Shown one piece after another: positions 8,514 through 17,325 of a stretch of 64,000 nt of DNA. Location of the stretch: positions 4,589,001-4,653,000 of the forward strand of contig NZ_CP103300.1 in the NCBI RefSeq assembly GCF_025562755.1, written 5' to 3'. Below the pieces are notes generated by a model. The model searched no databases. It was not told where the DNA came from and saw nothing but the letters and a program-made list of their open reading frames with translations. This DNA comes from Endozoicomonas euniceicola (GTDB taxonomy: Bacteria; Pseudomonadota; Gammaproteobacteria; Pseudomonadales; Endozoicomonadaceae). Numbering within the stretch: position 1 is the stretch's first letter; the number at the start of each line of letters is the position of its first letter. The translations under genes were made by a program, and so were the position numbers.

Positions 8514-9470
8514 GTGGGGAAATGCAGTCTCACCCGCTGTGTTATGCTTCTGAGAAGTTGTGGGAATAGTCCAGTGATAGTAACTCAGCAATTTATCAAT
8601 GACTTCATTGTTCGTATCAGGCAAGTGAATCCTGTTGTACGTCTTGAGCATACAGAAGACCCCGGGCAAACAGAAAGTTCTATGCTACCTTTGCTAAATG
8701 AACTCAAGAAACGGGTTAATCAGAATATTGTCTGGGAGAGCGAACCACCGTTACCAAACGACGTCGGTTCTGTATTTGAAGCCCTGTTTAAAGCCATAAG
8801 GCCAGAGAAGCAAAGAAAGTACGCGGTAGCCATCAAGTTCCTTCTAAAAAGTATACGGGGAGAGAACTCCTATATCTTCAGGGCGTTGCATGCACCACCC
8901 CGAAGATTATCCGTCAAACTGTCGAAGTCACAGCAGCGTTATACCGTTTTTGTAGCCAGGGGGGATCCCGGATACGGAGTGTGTTTGCAGACCGCTCTTC
9001 TGTGGCTGAGGGAGCAGTTAAGTTTTCACATGACCACCAGCTTCCCGCGACTTAAAGGAAAAAATGTTGTTGCCAGCAGGCAGGCTTATGAGCTGGCGGA
9101 AAAGGCAATGGCAAAAGACCCTTCTATTAAAACTATTGTTGGGGAAGCGGAACGGCTGGGGTTAATAGCGAGTGAGTTAAGATGGGGCAGGAATTTTCTA
9201 AATATCCATGAATCATTCGATCTCAACCCCGATATCAAAGCGATTCTCATCACTCTATGGGATGGTCGGCATGCCATTGCCATCATTCATGATCGACCCG
9301 GGTCGTTTCTGTTTTATGACGGTAACGCAGGTTCTTACCGGGTTCAGCGCAGTAACCTTAGAGAGTTTATGGTCACTTATAATGAGGAGTGCCTGCCTTT
9401 GAAGTGGCCCGGCTATCATTCCGTTTCTGGTACATCTTTTACCAAAATTTTTTCTGTGACCAGAAAATGA
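8514..9470 (+). CDS. YopT/AvrPphB-type (C58) cysteine protease, candidate effector
   Basis: 318 residues from a GTG start; an in-frame ATG at 8544 is an alternative. The last 170 residues carry the signature of the C58 papain-like proteases: a nucleophile in Gly-Val-Cys-Leu-Gln-Thr-Ala-Leu-Leu-Trp-Leu (Cys157), a His in Gly-Arg-His-Ala-Ile-Ala-Ile (His253), and an Asp in Phe-Tyr-Asp-Gly-Asn (Asp269). The His-Asp spacing of 16 equals that of YopT. C58 enzymes cleave host proteins, for example prenylated Rho GTPases (YopT) or kinases (AvrPphB). There is no signal peptide. Position beside the T6SS locus makes delivery by that system plausible, but this is inference. The N-terminal 100 residues are unassigned. 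Confidence 0.7.
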   Translation: MGKCSLTRCVMLLRSCGNSPVIVTQQFINDFIVRIRQVNPVVRLEHTEDPGQTESSMLPLLNELKKRVNQNIVWESEPPLPNDVGSVFEALFKAIRPEKQRKYAVAIKFLLKSIRGENSYIFRALHAPPRRLSVKLSKSQQRYTVFVARGDPGYGVCLQTALLWLREQLSFHMTTSFPRLKGKNVVASRQAYELAEKAMAKDPSIKTIVGEAERLGLIASELRWGRNFLNIHESFDLNPDIKAILITLWDGRHAIAIIHDRPGSFLFYDGNAGSYRVQRSNLREFMVTYNEECLPLKWPGYHSVSGTSFTKIFSVTRK

Positions 9471-9522
9471 GGCCGTTTTTTTAACCCCAATTCTGGACGG
9501 GGAAGAGATCAGGTGGTGTCGC

Positions 9523-10278
9523 TCATTTTGATTCCATTTTTTCTTGCAGAACTGTCCAGCCTTCATCCCAGTCCCTGACTGTGTAGGCTTTTACCCAGCA
9601 TTTTGGCAGATAAACACTGCCCAGCATTTCAGCCGCGGCAGCCTGGGCCAGAGAGCATGTTTTCATTTTTTTGTGTAAGTCATAGGCCATGTATCCTCTG
9701 GTTTGACCGAGTGTTCCACGTATGAATTTGTAGGCTGCGCGAGCCTTTGAACCTGCTGCCTGTAGAGTGCTGACGCCAGGTATCATGTCGATGCCGGTTC
9801 TGGCGAGTTTTTTGGATTTTTGATTTATGACATAACGAATGATGTCTTTGCAGTCTTGCCCTTCCCCTTCGCGGCAAACACACTCGTAGCTCTCTGTTTC
9901 CAGCAACGAACGAAGGCAGGCCAGGTGACGGCTTGTTTTTACGGCAGCAGGGATGTTTGCCACCACATCGGCCAGGTTGCCAGTCAGTACTTCAAGACCT
10001 TGCATGACTATGCGCTTTGTGACCCTCTGCGTCACTTCCTGGATCAATTGCTCCAGCAACCTTACCCTGTGACGCTCGTAATAGTTAAGAAGTTGAGGGT
10101 CAATTTCCGGCAGTGGGGTATAGCCATGGGCGACGGCATCGACGGCATCGACGGCACCCGCTATATCAAGGTCAGAGAAATAATTTTCCATGGCTTGGCA
10201 CCGTTCAGGGGCAGAGGGCTTCGAATACGAAAAAACCCTCACATGCAGTTTAGACAGGATTTGCCCCATATTCTTCAT
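9523..10278 (-). CDS. Hypothetical protein, unknown function
   Basis: 251 residues, convergent with the C58 protease gene. I do not recognise a domain. Visible features are an N-terminal region with a short Asp-Ala-Val repeat (the coding DNA repeats a GACGGCATC unit), a helical middle with many Val/Leu/Arg, a Cys-x-Cys followed by Glu-Gly-x-Gly-x-Asp-Cys, and a Gly/Ala-rich amphipathic segment in the last third. No signal peptide and no clear membrane segment. A second ATG lies three codons downstream. It may belong to the accessory cargo next to the T6SS. Confidence 0.6.
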   Translation of the reverse strand: MKNMGQILSKLHVRVFSYSKPSAPERCQAMENYFSDLDIAGAVDAVDAVAHGYTPLPEIDPQLLNYYERHRVRLLEQLIQEVTQRVTKRIVMQGLEVLTGNLADVVANIPAAVKTSRHLACLRSLLETESYECVCREGEGQDCKDIIRYVINQKSKKLARTGIDMIPGVSTLQAAGSKARAAYKFIRGTLGQTRGYMAYDLHKKMKTCSLAQAAAAEMLGSVYLPKCWVKAYTVRDWDEGWTVLQEKMESK

Positions 10279-10572
10279 AAAAATTTTTTCAAAGAGAGTT
10301 CTCAGGAAGTGGTAGAACCTTTTGCTGGAATATACACAAGAGCGACACTTGCCTGGCTGAAAAAGAATATCGCCACAGAAGGAAGAGGGTTTCGTAGCCT
10401 TGATCCATAAGCGTCTTTCTGCCCTGAGACCCTGACAAGGTGGAACTTGTCCTCTCCTTATTGGTCAAAGAGTTTTCTATTTAAATAGCAGCCGCATGTT
10501 AAGCATGGAAATGGAGTAACTCTACACAGGTTACTGCCGGGGCGACTTGACTGAAAAGAGGATTTTCCAACC

Positions 10573-13500
10573 ATGTTCCCAGCCCAGATGAGAAGCGTTC
10601 CTTCAAGGCTTTTCCAGCCCTGGCCACACACTTCGTCCACTGAAGGCGATCTGCCTCAAACGTCTGATCATCAGCCTGATTATATTGAGTTGCCAAAGGT
10701 GGATAGTTATCAGAAGCTGGAGGATGATGGCTTTTTCCCGGAAATTAAATCCAGGTTTCTGGATGATATTAAGGCACTCAAGGCGCTGGCCTGCAACTAT
10801 GTTGGCCATCAATACGACAGGCAAATAGACGTTTTTTTAGACAACCTGGATAAAGCACCGGAACATTTCAGGAAATTCTTGTTTCCCATATATCGTGATA
10901 CCCGCTCCCAGATCCATCAACTGGTCACCCATCTTAAACATTTACAAGGCTGTCAAAACGATGCCCAAAAAACACATATCACTTCTCTACTCCATGAGTG
11001 CCTGTACGGTATCGATCTTTGCCTGCAAGGCGTTTACGGTCGTTTTAGCCAAAACTTTCTTTATTTCCAGGCGTCCCGGGAAAAAGGGCTGGACGCGAAA
11101 CTGTTCACCGTAAAAAAACGCCTGCTTAAACAATTTGTTGATTCTTTTCTGTTTCAACTGCAACGGGAGGGCGTTACTAATATTCCGGCAGGTATGGAAA
11201 CCCACTGGGGTAACGGGTTTTACAACCTTTACTGTGAATCTCTGGGACTTGCCAGTGTTCCTGATCCATCGGCTCCAACCCATTTGAACGCCAATGTTGT
11301 CCAGCGTTTTTGTTCTGAGGTAAAACTGTCAGTTAACGGGTGCACTATCCTTCGGGCAATGGCGAATGAATGGGCTGACCAGCTTAAAGAGTCCCTTCAA
11401 CAGCTGGGTGTGTCAGCATGGGAAACCAGCGACATTGTTCCCTCTGAGCTGACTGCGGACAAAACCGGGGCACTGGAAAATCAACTCTGTAAACCGGTTA
11501 ACTATTTACTGGAAGCAACCGGGGAACAATCCCTTAATCTCTGGACACTGATGGAAGAAAAAGAGGAGGGTAATTTTTCCCTTGCCCGCTATCGGGAAAA
11601 ATTATTGGCCTGGGTCACCGGCCACTTCTGCGACTCTTCATCGGTTAAGGTTGTCACCGCCATTCCCGGCGAAGCTGACTCGAAATCCTGTATAGGAACG
11701 ATTGGTGGGCATTTCTTCTGGGTATTTCGCAACGACCACTGTCTGGGTGCGGGAGAGGAGTGCACTTTTGACGCGGGCAATCACGACTCACTTCAACTCT
11801 CCCATTTACAGGCCATTGACTTCAGCACCTGGAAAGAAGTTGGCCACGCTATACTGACCCAGGCCATGGAACAGACCCAAAGTGCCGGGGATATTGCTTC
11901 GTTTTTCCTGCATGACGCCACCCGTGAACAACTCCGTAAAATACCACCATCCGTGATTCAGGCACTTTCCAATCAACTGACCGATAAACTGGCTCACAGC
12001 GATAAAGGTTTCAAAGAGGAATTATGCCGGCGTGTCGTCGATCAGTTGGTCAGCTCCGGCACAAACCCCGTTTCGCCAGATGTTCTGCGCTGGTTAGTGG
12101 ACACCCCATTGCTGGAACCAGTCCTGTCAGAACTCCGTGAGCAAGGAGTCAATATTTCGCCGATCACACAAAGTCTGAACAGTTGGCAAATCTCAAATTT
12201 TTCACGAGAGGCTATAGGGCAACTGCTGACACCTGAGGATTGTCGACGATTATTTGAACGGGCTTACGCTCTGGAGCAGGGGGACACAATGTCTCGTCTC
12301 CTGTCAACGGGCCATTGCGATCAATTAATAGATCGACTTAACAATAATGGCGAAAACCTCCTCGGCGTTTTTGCACGCCTTGGTGCGGTGCATGGGGTGC
12401 AATATCTTCTGGCCCATAGGAACCGTGAAGAGGTTAACCATAAAAACAAATGGGGTTGGAATCCCCTGCACAGCGCTGTCCGGAACGGTCACGCGGAGTG
12501 CGTCAAGTCCTTACTGCGCGTACCCGGCATTGAGTTCAATGTGAGGGATAATAAGGGCCTTACGCCCCTGACTATTGCAGCCTTAGCAGGTCACGCAGAG
12601 TGCATTAAGGAGCTACTGACAAAGCGCCGCATTCAAGTCAATATGGCGAGTTATAAGGGTTTTACGGCACTGCACCTCGCTGCCTTAGGGGGTCGCGCAG
12701 AGTGCATTCAGGAGTTACTGAAAGCACGCGGCATTCAAGTCAACAAGGAGGATAATGAGCGCCATACGGCACTGCACCTCGCTGCCTCAGGGGGGCATGC
12801 AGAGTGCATTCATGTGCTATTGGAATCGCCTGACACTCAGGTCAACAAAGAGGATTCCATGGATCGTACGGCTCTGCACCACGCTGCCGTAAGAGGTCAC
12901 GCAGAGTGCGTTCAGGAGCTATTAAAAGCACCCGGCATTGAAGTCAACAAACGCGGTAACCAGGGCTTTACGCCCCTGGCTTGGGCTGCCTCAAAAGGTC
13001 ACGCAGAGTGCATTCATGAGCTATTGAAAAAGTCCGGCATTCAAGTCAATATGGCGGATTATAAGGGCCTTACCCCTCTGATCCTCGCAGCTTCAGGAGG
13101 TCATGCAGAGTGTATTAAGGAGCTATTTACAGCATCCGGCATTGATGTCAACAAACAGAATAATAATGGCTTGACACCCCTGAACTCTGCTGCCAGAGGA
13201 GGCCACGCAAAGTGCGTTCAGATGCTGCTGGACGCGCCCGGCATTAAAGTCAACAAGGCGACTAATGATCGCTTTACGCCCCTGCACCACGCTGCCAGAA
13301 ACGGCTTCACCGAATGTCTTAACAAGTTATTGAAAACGCACGGAATCAAAGTCAACAAGAAGGATTGCAAAGGCTTTACACCCCTGCACAACGCTGCCAC
13401 AAATGGCTTCATCGAATGCCTTAATGCATTACTGGATGTGCCAGAAACCCAAATCAATGAGAAAGATAATACTGGCTCGACACCATTGCACCACGCTGTC

Positions 13501-13890
13501 TGCTTTGGCAAAATCATGTGCACTAAGGCTTTACTTAAAGCATCCGGCATTCAGGTCAATGAGAAAAATAATACTGGTTCGACACCATTGCACTTCGCTG
13601 TTAGCCGCGGTGAAGTCATGTGCACTAAGGCTTTACTTGAAGCACACGGCATTCAGGTCAATGAGAAAGATATTAATGGTTCGACACCGTTGTACCATGC
13701 AGCCGGAGGGGCGAGGGCGAGTGTTGAGTGCGTTAAGGCGTTGCTGGCAGTGCCCGGCATCGAAGTTAACAAACCGAATAATAAGGGCGATACGGCTCTG
13801 AAAGTCGCAGTCGCAAAAGGCAACATCGAGATTGCAAAGTTACTGTGTGAGGCTATAGCAGCCCGAAGCCAGTCGCAGAATACCTCTTAA
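10573..13890 (+). CDS. Large ankyrin-repeat protein
   Basis: 1105 residues. The first ~590 are unique and soluble, with no domain I recognise. Residues about 595-1100 are roughly 15 ankyrin repeats of 34 residues, mostly with the pattern Gly-x-Thr-Pro-Leu-His-x-Ala-Ala-x-x-Gly-His-Ala-Glu-Cys-Ile. The first and last are degenerate caps. The repeats are also similar at DNA level (102-bp period), which indicates recent internal duplication. The repeated Ala-Glu-Cys block gives an unusual ladder of cysteines. Ankyrin arrays bind proteins and are common in secreted proteins of intracellular or symbiotic bacteria. No signal peptide is present. An AGAGGA lies upstream of the ATG. Confidence 0.85.
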   Translation: MFPAQMRSVPSRLFQPWPHTSSTEGDLPQTSDHQPDYIELPKVDSYQKLEDDGFFPEIKSRFLDDIKALKALACNYVGHQYDRQIDVFLDNLDKAPEHFRKFLFPIYRDTRSQIHQLVTHLKHLQGCQNDAQKTHITSLLHECLYGIDLCLQGVYGRFSQNFLYFQASREKGLDAKLFTVKKRLLKQFVDSFLFQLQREGVTNIPAGMETHWGNGFYNLYCESLGLASVPDPSAPTHLNANVVQRFCSEVKLSVNGCTILRAMANEWADQLKESLQQLGVSAWETSDIVPSELTADKTGALENQLCKPVNYLLEATGEQSLNLWTLMEEKEEGNFSLARYREKLLAWVTGHFCDSSSVKVVTAIPGEADSKSCIGTIGGHFFWVFRNDHCLGAGEECTFDAGNHDSLQLSHLQAIDFSTWKEVGHAILTQAMEQTQSAGDIASFFLHDATREQLRKIPPSVIQALSNQLTDKLAHSDKGFKEELCRRVVDQLVSSGTNPVSPDVLRWLVDTPLLEPVLSELREQGVNISPITQSLNSWQISNFSREAIGQLLTPEDCRRLFERAYALEQGDTMSRLLSTGHCDQLIDRLNNNGENLLGVFARLGAVHGVQYLLAHRNREEVNHKNKWGWNPLHSAVRNGHAECVKSLLRVPGIEFNVRDNKGLTPLTIAALAGHAECIKELLTKRRIQVNMASYKGFTALHLAALGGRAECIQELLKARGIQVNKEDNERHTALHLAASGGHAECIHVLLESPDTQVNKEDSMDRTALHHAAVRGHAECVQELLKAPGIEVNKRGNQGFTPLAWAASKGHAECIHELLKKSGIQVNMADYKGLTPLILAASGGHAECIKELFTASGIDVNKQNNNGLTPLNSAARGGHAKCVQMLLDAPGIKVNKATNDRFTPLHHAARNGFTECLNKLLKTHGIKVNKKDCKGFTPLHNAATNGFIECLNALLDVPETQINEKDNTGSTPLHHAVCFGKIMCTKALLKASGIQVNEKNNTGSTPLHFAVSRGEVMCTKALLEAHGIQVNEKDINGSTPLYHAAGGARASVECVKALLAVPGIEVNKPNNKGDTALKVAVAKGNIEIAKLLCEAIAARSQSQNTS

Positions 13891-13894
13891 CTAA

Positions 13895-14016
13895 GGGAAG
13901 CAGCAGAACATAATATACCGCTGTTGGCTGTTGGCTGTTGGCTGTTGGCTGTTGGCTGTTGGCTGTATGAGCAGCTAATAGCCAAAAGCCCGGTAAGTTA
14001 TTAAATGCTGCGCCCC
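13895..14016 (+). mobile_element. MITE-A copy 1 (122 bp, ISAzo13-related, 6 heptads)
   Basis: Begins GGGAAGCAGCAG and ends TGCTGCGCCCC, flanked by TAA direct repeats (13892-13894 and 14017-14019). The ends match the ISAzo13-family IS at 42811-44113. Inside are six tandem TGTTGGC units, then a short arm containing AGCTAATAGCC. It lies 4 bp after the ankyrin stop codon. Too short to code for a transposase, so it must be moved in trans. Confidence 0.8.
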
Positions 14017-14059
14017 TAACTGAAAGAGAGCTCCCTGCGATCTGGTAGGAAGGATGTTA

Positions 14060-14758
14060 TTAACGGGCTTTGAGGCTGGCCGCCCGGTTTTCCAGATGAG
14101 CTGCTATGAAGCCAAGGGCTCCCTGGACAATAGAGTTAGTCACCGTTGCAGCCACTACCCCCCTTTCCAGCAGAGCGATACCAGCGGCGGCTGAAGGAAC
14201 ACCTGCCAGCATAATGGCCGGGGCTGAGAGGGCTCCCAGTGCCGCCAGTGTGACAGCACAGCGGTTTCTCTGCAGAAAACCCTGTGGTTCCTCTGTTGCT
14301 GCGTTCCTGATCTGCCTGTCTGCCAGCAGTGTGTCGGCAGCCTTACCTGCCTGCTGGCCAATCCGCCCACAGACATAAGTCGTTAACATCATGGTAGCGA
14401 CAGGGACAGCAAGTGCCCCGGGGTTGTTTTGCAGGTATCGGGCAGGCATATTGCTGAGCATTTTGCACCCGGCTGTAAAAGCAAGGGTAGTCCCACCGGC
14501 AAGGGTTCCGGCAAAGAGAGCAAGCCCGAACCTGTTGGTTATCGCACTGGTGTAGTATTTCAGGGAGTTCCAGGGTGTTTTTTCCACTTCCCGGCTATCG
14601 AGGGGTTTGCAGAACAGGTAATCCAGAGTGTCCACTATATACCGGAATGAATCACTGACCTTACTCCACCTTCCGGGAGTATCGGCTGAGGTACTGTCAG
14701 TCAAAGTTGGTGCAGCTGGTCTTTGTGAGGCGGAGCCGACAAGAGAAGTAGAATCCAT
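14060..14758 (-). CDS. Hypothetical Ala/Gly-rich membrane-associated protein
   Basis: 232 residues from the ATG at 14758, which has GGAG 7 nt upstream; the frame extends to 14872 without a better ribosome site. The N-terminal 50 residues are Ser/Thr/Pro-rich and polar. After about residue 70 there are three or four hydrophobic stretches rich in Ala, Gly and Leu, separated by basic segments. I do not recognise a family. Composition recalls bacterial effector or inner-membrane proteins with helical hairpins. It stands alone between the MITE and the purine cluster. Confidence 0.6.
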   Translation of the reverse strand: MDSTSLVGSASQRPAAPTLTDSTSADTPGRWSKVSDSFRYIVDTLDYLFCKPLDSREVEKTPWNSLKYYTSAITNRFGLALFAGTLAGGTTLAFTAGCKMLSNMPARYLQNNPGALAVPVATMMLTTYVCGRIGQQAGKAADTLLADRQIRNAATEEPQGFLQRNRCAVTLAALGALSAPAIMLAGVPSAAAGIALLERGVVAATVTNSIVQGALGFIAAHLENRAASLKAR

Positions 14759-14890
14759 GGGTAATCTCCATTTAACGTTTGTTATCAGTGAGTTCGACCT
14801 CTGGATATAGAATAAGTTCCTGCAGGGCACACGGTTGCAGGTTTCACTTTGTCTGACGCCACCTCCCGTCAATCGTGTTGAGAAAATGTG

Positions 14891-15826
14891 TTAATAATAC
14901 GTCACCTCTCCATCACCGCCGGGTCGAATGACAGTCCCTGAATCCGAGCAGAGAATATCACTGCAACGATTCAGGGAACCAATGGCAGCCATTTTTCCTG
15001 TGCGCCTGACAAAGTCCACAGCAGCCTCGATTTTCGGACCCATGGAACCAGAGGCAAAATCGAACTGGTTCAGTCCTTCAGGGGTTGCGGTACGAATATT
15101 TCTGGAGTCCGGATGCCCAAACTGTGTGGCAACGGCATCGACATCGGTCAGAATCAGGAAAGCGTCAGCGTTAAGTTTTTCTGCTAGCAGGCTTGAGGAA
15201 CGGTCTTTATCGATAACGGCTTCAACATCTTTTAACAGTCCGTCCCTGGTTCGTTTGACGGGGACGCCACCACCACCACCGCAGATCACGGTAATATCGT
15301 CCGCACTGACCAGGTGTTGCAGTGAAGCCAGTTCAAGAATGGCTTGAGGTTTGGGCGAAGCGACGACACGGCGGAAATGTTTTCCGTCCGCTTTGATAAC
15401 CCAGTCAGGGTGCTCGTTGAGCAGACTGTCAGCCTGTTCACGAGTGTAAACCGGACCCACGAATTTATCAGGGTCGGAAAACGCCGGGTCATCACTGTCG
15501 ACCAGGGTTTGCGTGGACATAACACACACTTTCTGCCCTGGCATCTGGTTACGCAGTTCCTGTTCAAACAGGTAGCCAATCATCCCCTGGGTCTGAGCCC
15601 CCAGTGAATCCAGCGGATAAGGCGCCACCTCTTTATAGTGGTCATTCATCAGCGCCAGCAGGCCGACCTGTGGCCCGTTACCGTGGGTCAGAATCACCTG
15701 ATGATCACGGGCAATTCTGGCAATGGATTCAGCCGCTATATGAATGTTCCTGCGCTGGGTTTCGCAGTCAAGAGGTTCACCACGCTGGAGGATCGCGTTG
15801 CCTCCCAAAGCTATAACAATTCTCAT
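14891..15826 (-). CDS. yqeA: Carbamate kinase-like protein (YqeA/ArcC family)
   Basis: 311 residues, the usual carbamate kinase length. It starts with Ile-Ala-Leu-Gly-Gly-Asn-Ala-Ile, the family's phosphate-binding strand, and contains His-Gly-Asn-Gly-Pro-Gln-Val-Gly, a Gly5 loop with Pro-Val, and Leu-Thr-Asp-Val-Asp-Ala. The enzyme transfers phosphate between carbamoyl phosphate and ADP to make ATP, the last step of several purine and arginine breakdown routes. The neighbouring guaD and xdhD and the E. coli parallel (yqeA in the same cluster) favour a purine-catabolic role over arginine deiminase. It is the most downstream gene of the - strand run. Confidence 0.9.
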   Translation of the reverse strand: MRIVIALGGNAILQRGEPLDCETQRRNIHIAAESIARIARDHQVILTHGNGPQVGLLALMNDHYKEVAPYPLDSLGAQTQGMIGYLFEQELRNQMPGQKVCVMSTQTLVDSDDPAFSDPDKFVGPVYTREQADSLLNEHPDWVIKADGKHFRRVVASPKPQAILELASLQHLVSADDITVICGGGGGVPVKRTRDGLLKDVEAVIDKDRSSSLLAEKLNADAFLILTDVDAVATQFGHPDSRNIRTATPEGLNQFDFASGSMGPKIEAAVDFVRRTGKMAAIGSLNRCSDILCSDSGTVIRPGGDGEVTYY

Positions 15827-15854
15827 TGTACTTCCGTTTATTTTTTATTTTTCG

Positions 15855-15932
15855 TTTTGGCTTTTGGCTTTTGGCTTTTGGCTTTTAGCTTTTAGCCAAC
15901 AGCCAACAGCCAACAGCCAACCGCTAAAAGCG
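15855..15932. repeat. Heptanucleotide repeat tract with inverted arms
   Basis: Between yqeA and guaD are tandem TTTTGGC units drifting to TTTTAGC, followed directly by AGCCAAC units. The two arms are complementary, so the tract can fold into a long imperfect hairpin. It resembles the core of MITE-A, but I see no GGGR-type ends or target duplication here. Confidence 0.7.
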
Positions 15933-15934
15933 TT

Positions 15935-17254
15935 TCACCGGGTACAGGAGTAAACCATTGTCCCATCGACGTATGTCCGGTAAATGTTCCGGTCATCACC
16001 CAGTGTCATCAGCACAAACAGCTTTTCACTCAGGGTGGTGGAGTTATCCCAGCGCAGCTGTTGTACCTGGGTTGCCATTGGGTCAAGCACCACAAAATCA
16101 GCCTCTTTGCCAATAGCAAAATTACCAATTTTGTCATCCAGATACAGAGAGTGAGCGCCCCCCAGGGTGGCACGGTAAAAGCCTTCCAGTGCTGACAGTT
16201 TCTGCTGTTGCAGCTGTACCACCTTGTAGGCTTCGTTCAGGGTCTGGAACATATTGAAGGAGGTGCCTGCGCCGACATCGGTCGCCATACCAACCCGTAC
16301 ATTGTCTTTTACCGCTTTCGGGTAATTAAACAGGCCGCTGCCGAGATACATATTGGACGTGGGGCAGAACGCCACGGATGATCCGGTTTCTGCCATAACC
16401 TGCCACTCCTGTTCTTCCAGATGAATGCAGTGGGCGTAAACACTGCGCTCACCTGTTAAACGGTAATGGTCGTACACATCCAGATAGCCATTACGCTCAG
16501 GGAACAGGGATTTCACCCATTCAATTTCATCGGTATTTTCTGACAGGTGGGTTTGCACGTAAGCGTCAGGGAACTCTTCCCGCAGGGCCATGGCTTTTTC
16601 CAGTTGTTCCGGGCTGGAAGTCGGCGCGAACCTTGGGGTAATGGCATACAGCAGACGGTTGCGTTTGTGCCATTTTTTCAATAACCGGCGCGAGTCGTCG
16701 TAACTGCTTTGTGGTGTATCCAGAAGTTCATCGGGCGCGTTCCGGTCCATCATCACTTTACCGGCGATCATGCGCATATTGCGCTGGTCGCACACTTCAA
16801 ACAGCGCATCGACGGATTCCGGATGCACACTGCAGAACACCATGGCGGTGGTGGTACCGTTTTTCAGCAGCTCTTTAACAAACAGCCCTGCCATCTCTTT
16901 GGCATAGCGTTTGTCGCCATATTTCATTTCTGTCGGGAAGGTGTAGGTGTTCAGCCATTCCAGTAACTGCTCACCATAGGCACCGACAATCTCCATCTGC
17001 GGGTAATGGATATGGGTATCAATAAAGCCCGGTACAATCAGTTTGCCCCGGTAATCACAAATACGCAGGGACTCTGGCAGAGAGTCCCTGCCATCTTCCC
17101 ACTCACCGGCAAAAGCAATTTTGCCCTGATGGATAATCAGCAGGCCATCTTTGATATAACGCAGATTGTTTTCAATGGATACCAGGTCACTGCCGATTTC
17201 GCTGATATCCAGCAAAGTTCCCCGGACAGCTTTGACCGTATTTGGGTATTGCAT
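15935..17254 (-). CDS. guaD: Guanine deaminase
   Basis: 439 residues, typical for bacterial guanine deaminase of the amidohydrolase superfamily. The metal-binding Asp-Thr-His-Ile-His follows Gly-Phe-Ile early on, then Thr-His-Leu-Ser-Glu, Tyr-Ala-His-Cys-Ile and Ala-Thr-Asp-Val-Gly-Ala-Gly supply the remaining zinc ligands and catalytic Asp. It converts guanine to xanthine and ammonia in the cytoplasm, feeding the purine hydroxylase encoded next to it. About 70 bp separate it from xdhD, with the same orientation, so co-transcription is likely. Confidence 0.95.
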   Translation of the reverse strand: MQYPNTVKAVRGTLLDISEIGSDLVSIENNLRYIKDGLLIIHQGKIAFAGEWEDGRDSLPESLRICDYRGKLIVPGFIDTHIHYPQMEIVGAYGEQLLEWLNTYTFPTEMKYGDKRYAKEMAGLFVKELLKNGTTTAMVFCSVHPESVDALFEVCDQRNMRMIAGKVMMDRNAPDELLDTPQSSYDDSRRLLKKWHKRNRLLYAITPRFAPTSSPEQLEKAMALREEFPDAYVQTHLSENTDEIEWVKSLFPERNGYLDVYDHYRLTGERSVYAHCIHLEEQEWQVMAETGSSVAFCPTSNMYLGSGLFNYPKAVKDNVRVGMATDVGAGTSFNMFQTLNEAYKVVQLQQQKLSALEGFYRATLGGAHSLYLDDKIGNFAIGKEADFVVLDPMATQVQQLRWDNSTTLSEKLFVLMTLGDDRNIYRTYVDGTMVYSCTR

Positions 17255-17325
17255 GACAACGCCTTGTTGTATTTTTTATTTATGTTTGAAACCGGGACAG
17301 TTCTTAGTTGCCCCGGTGGCAGGTT

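Noticed and set aside
9820..10410. 196-codon + strand frame
   Set aside because: Antisense to the 9523-10278 gene, whose product has the more protein-like composition.
13920..13970. Heptanucleotide repeats as a CRISPR array
   Set aside because: Units are 7 bp and contiguous, with no spacers and no cas genes.
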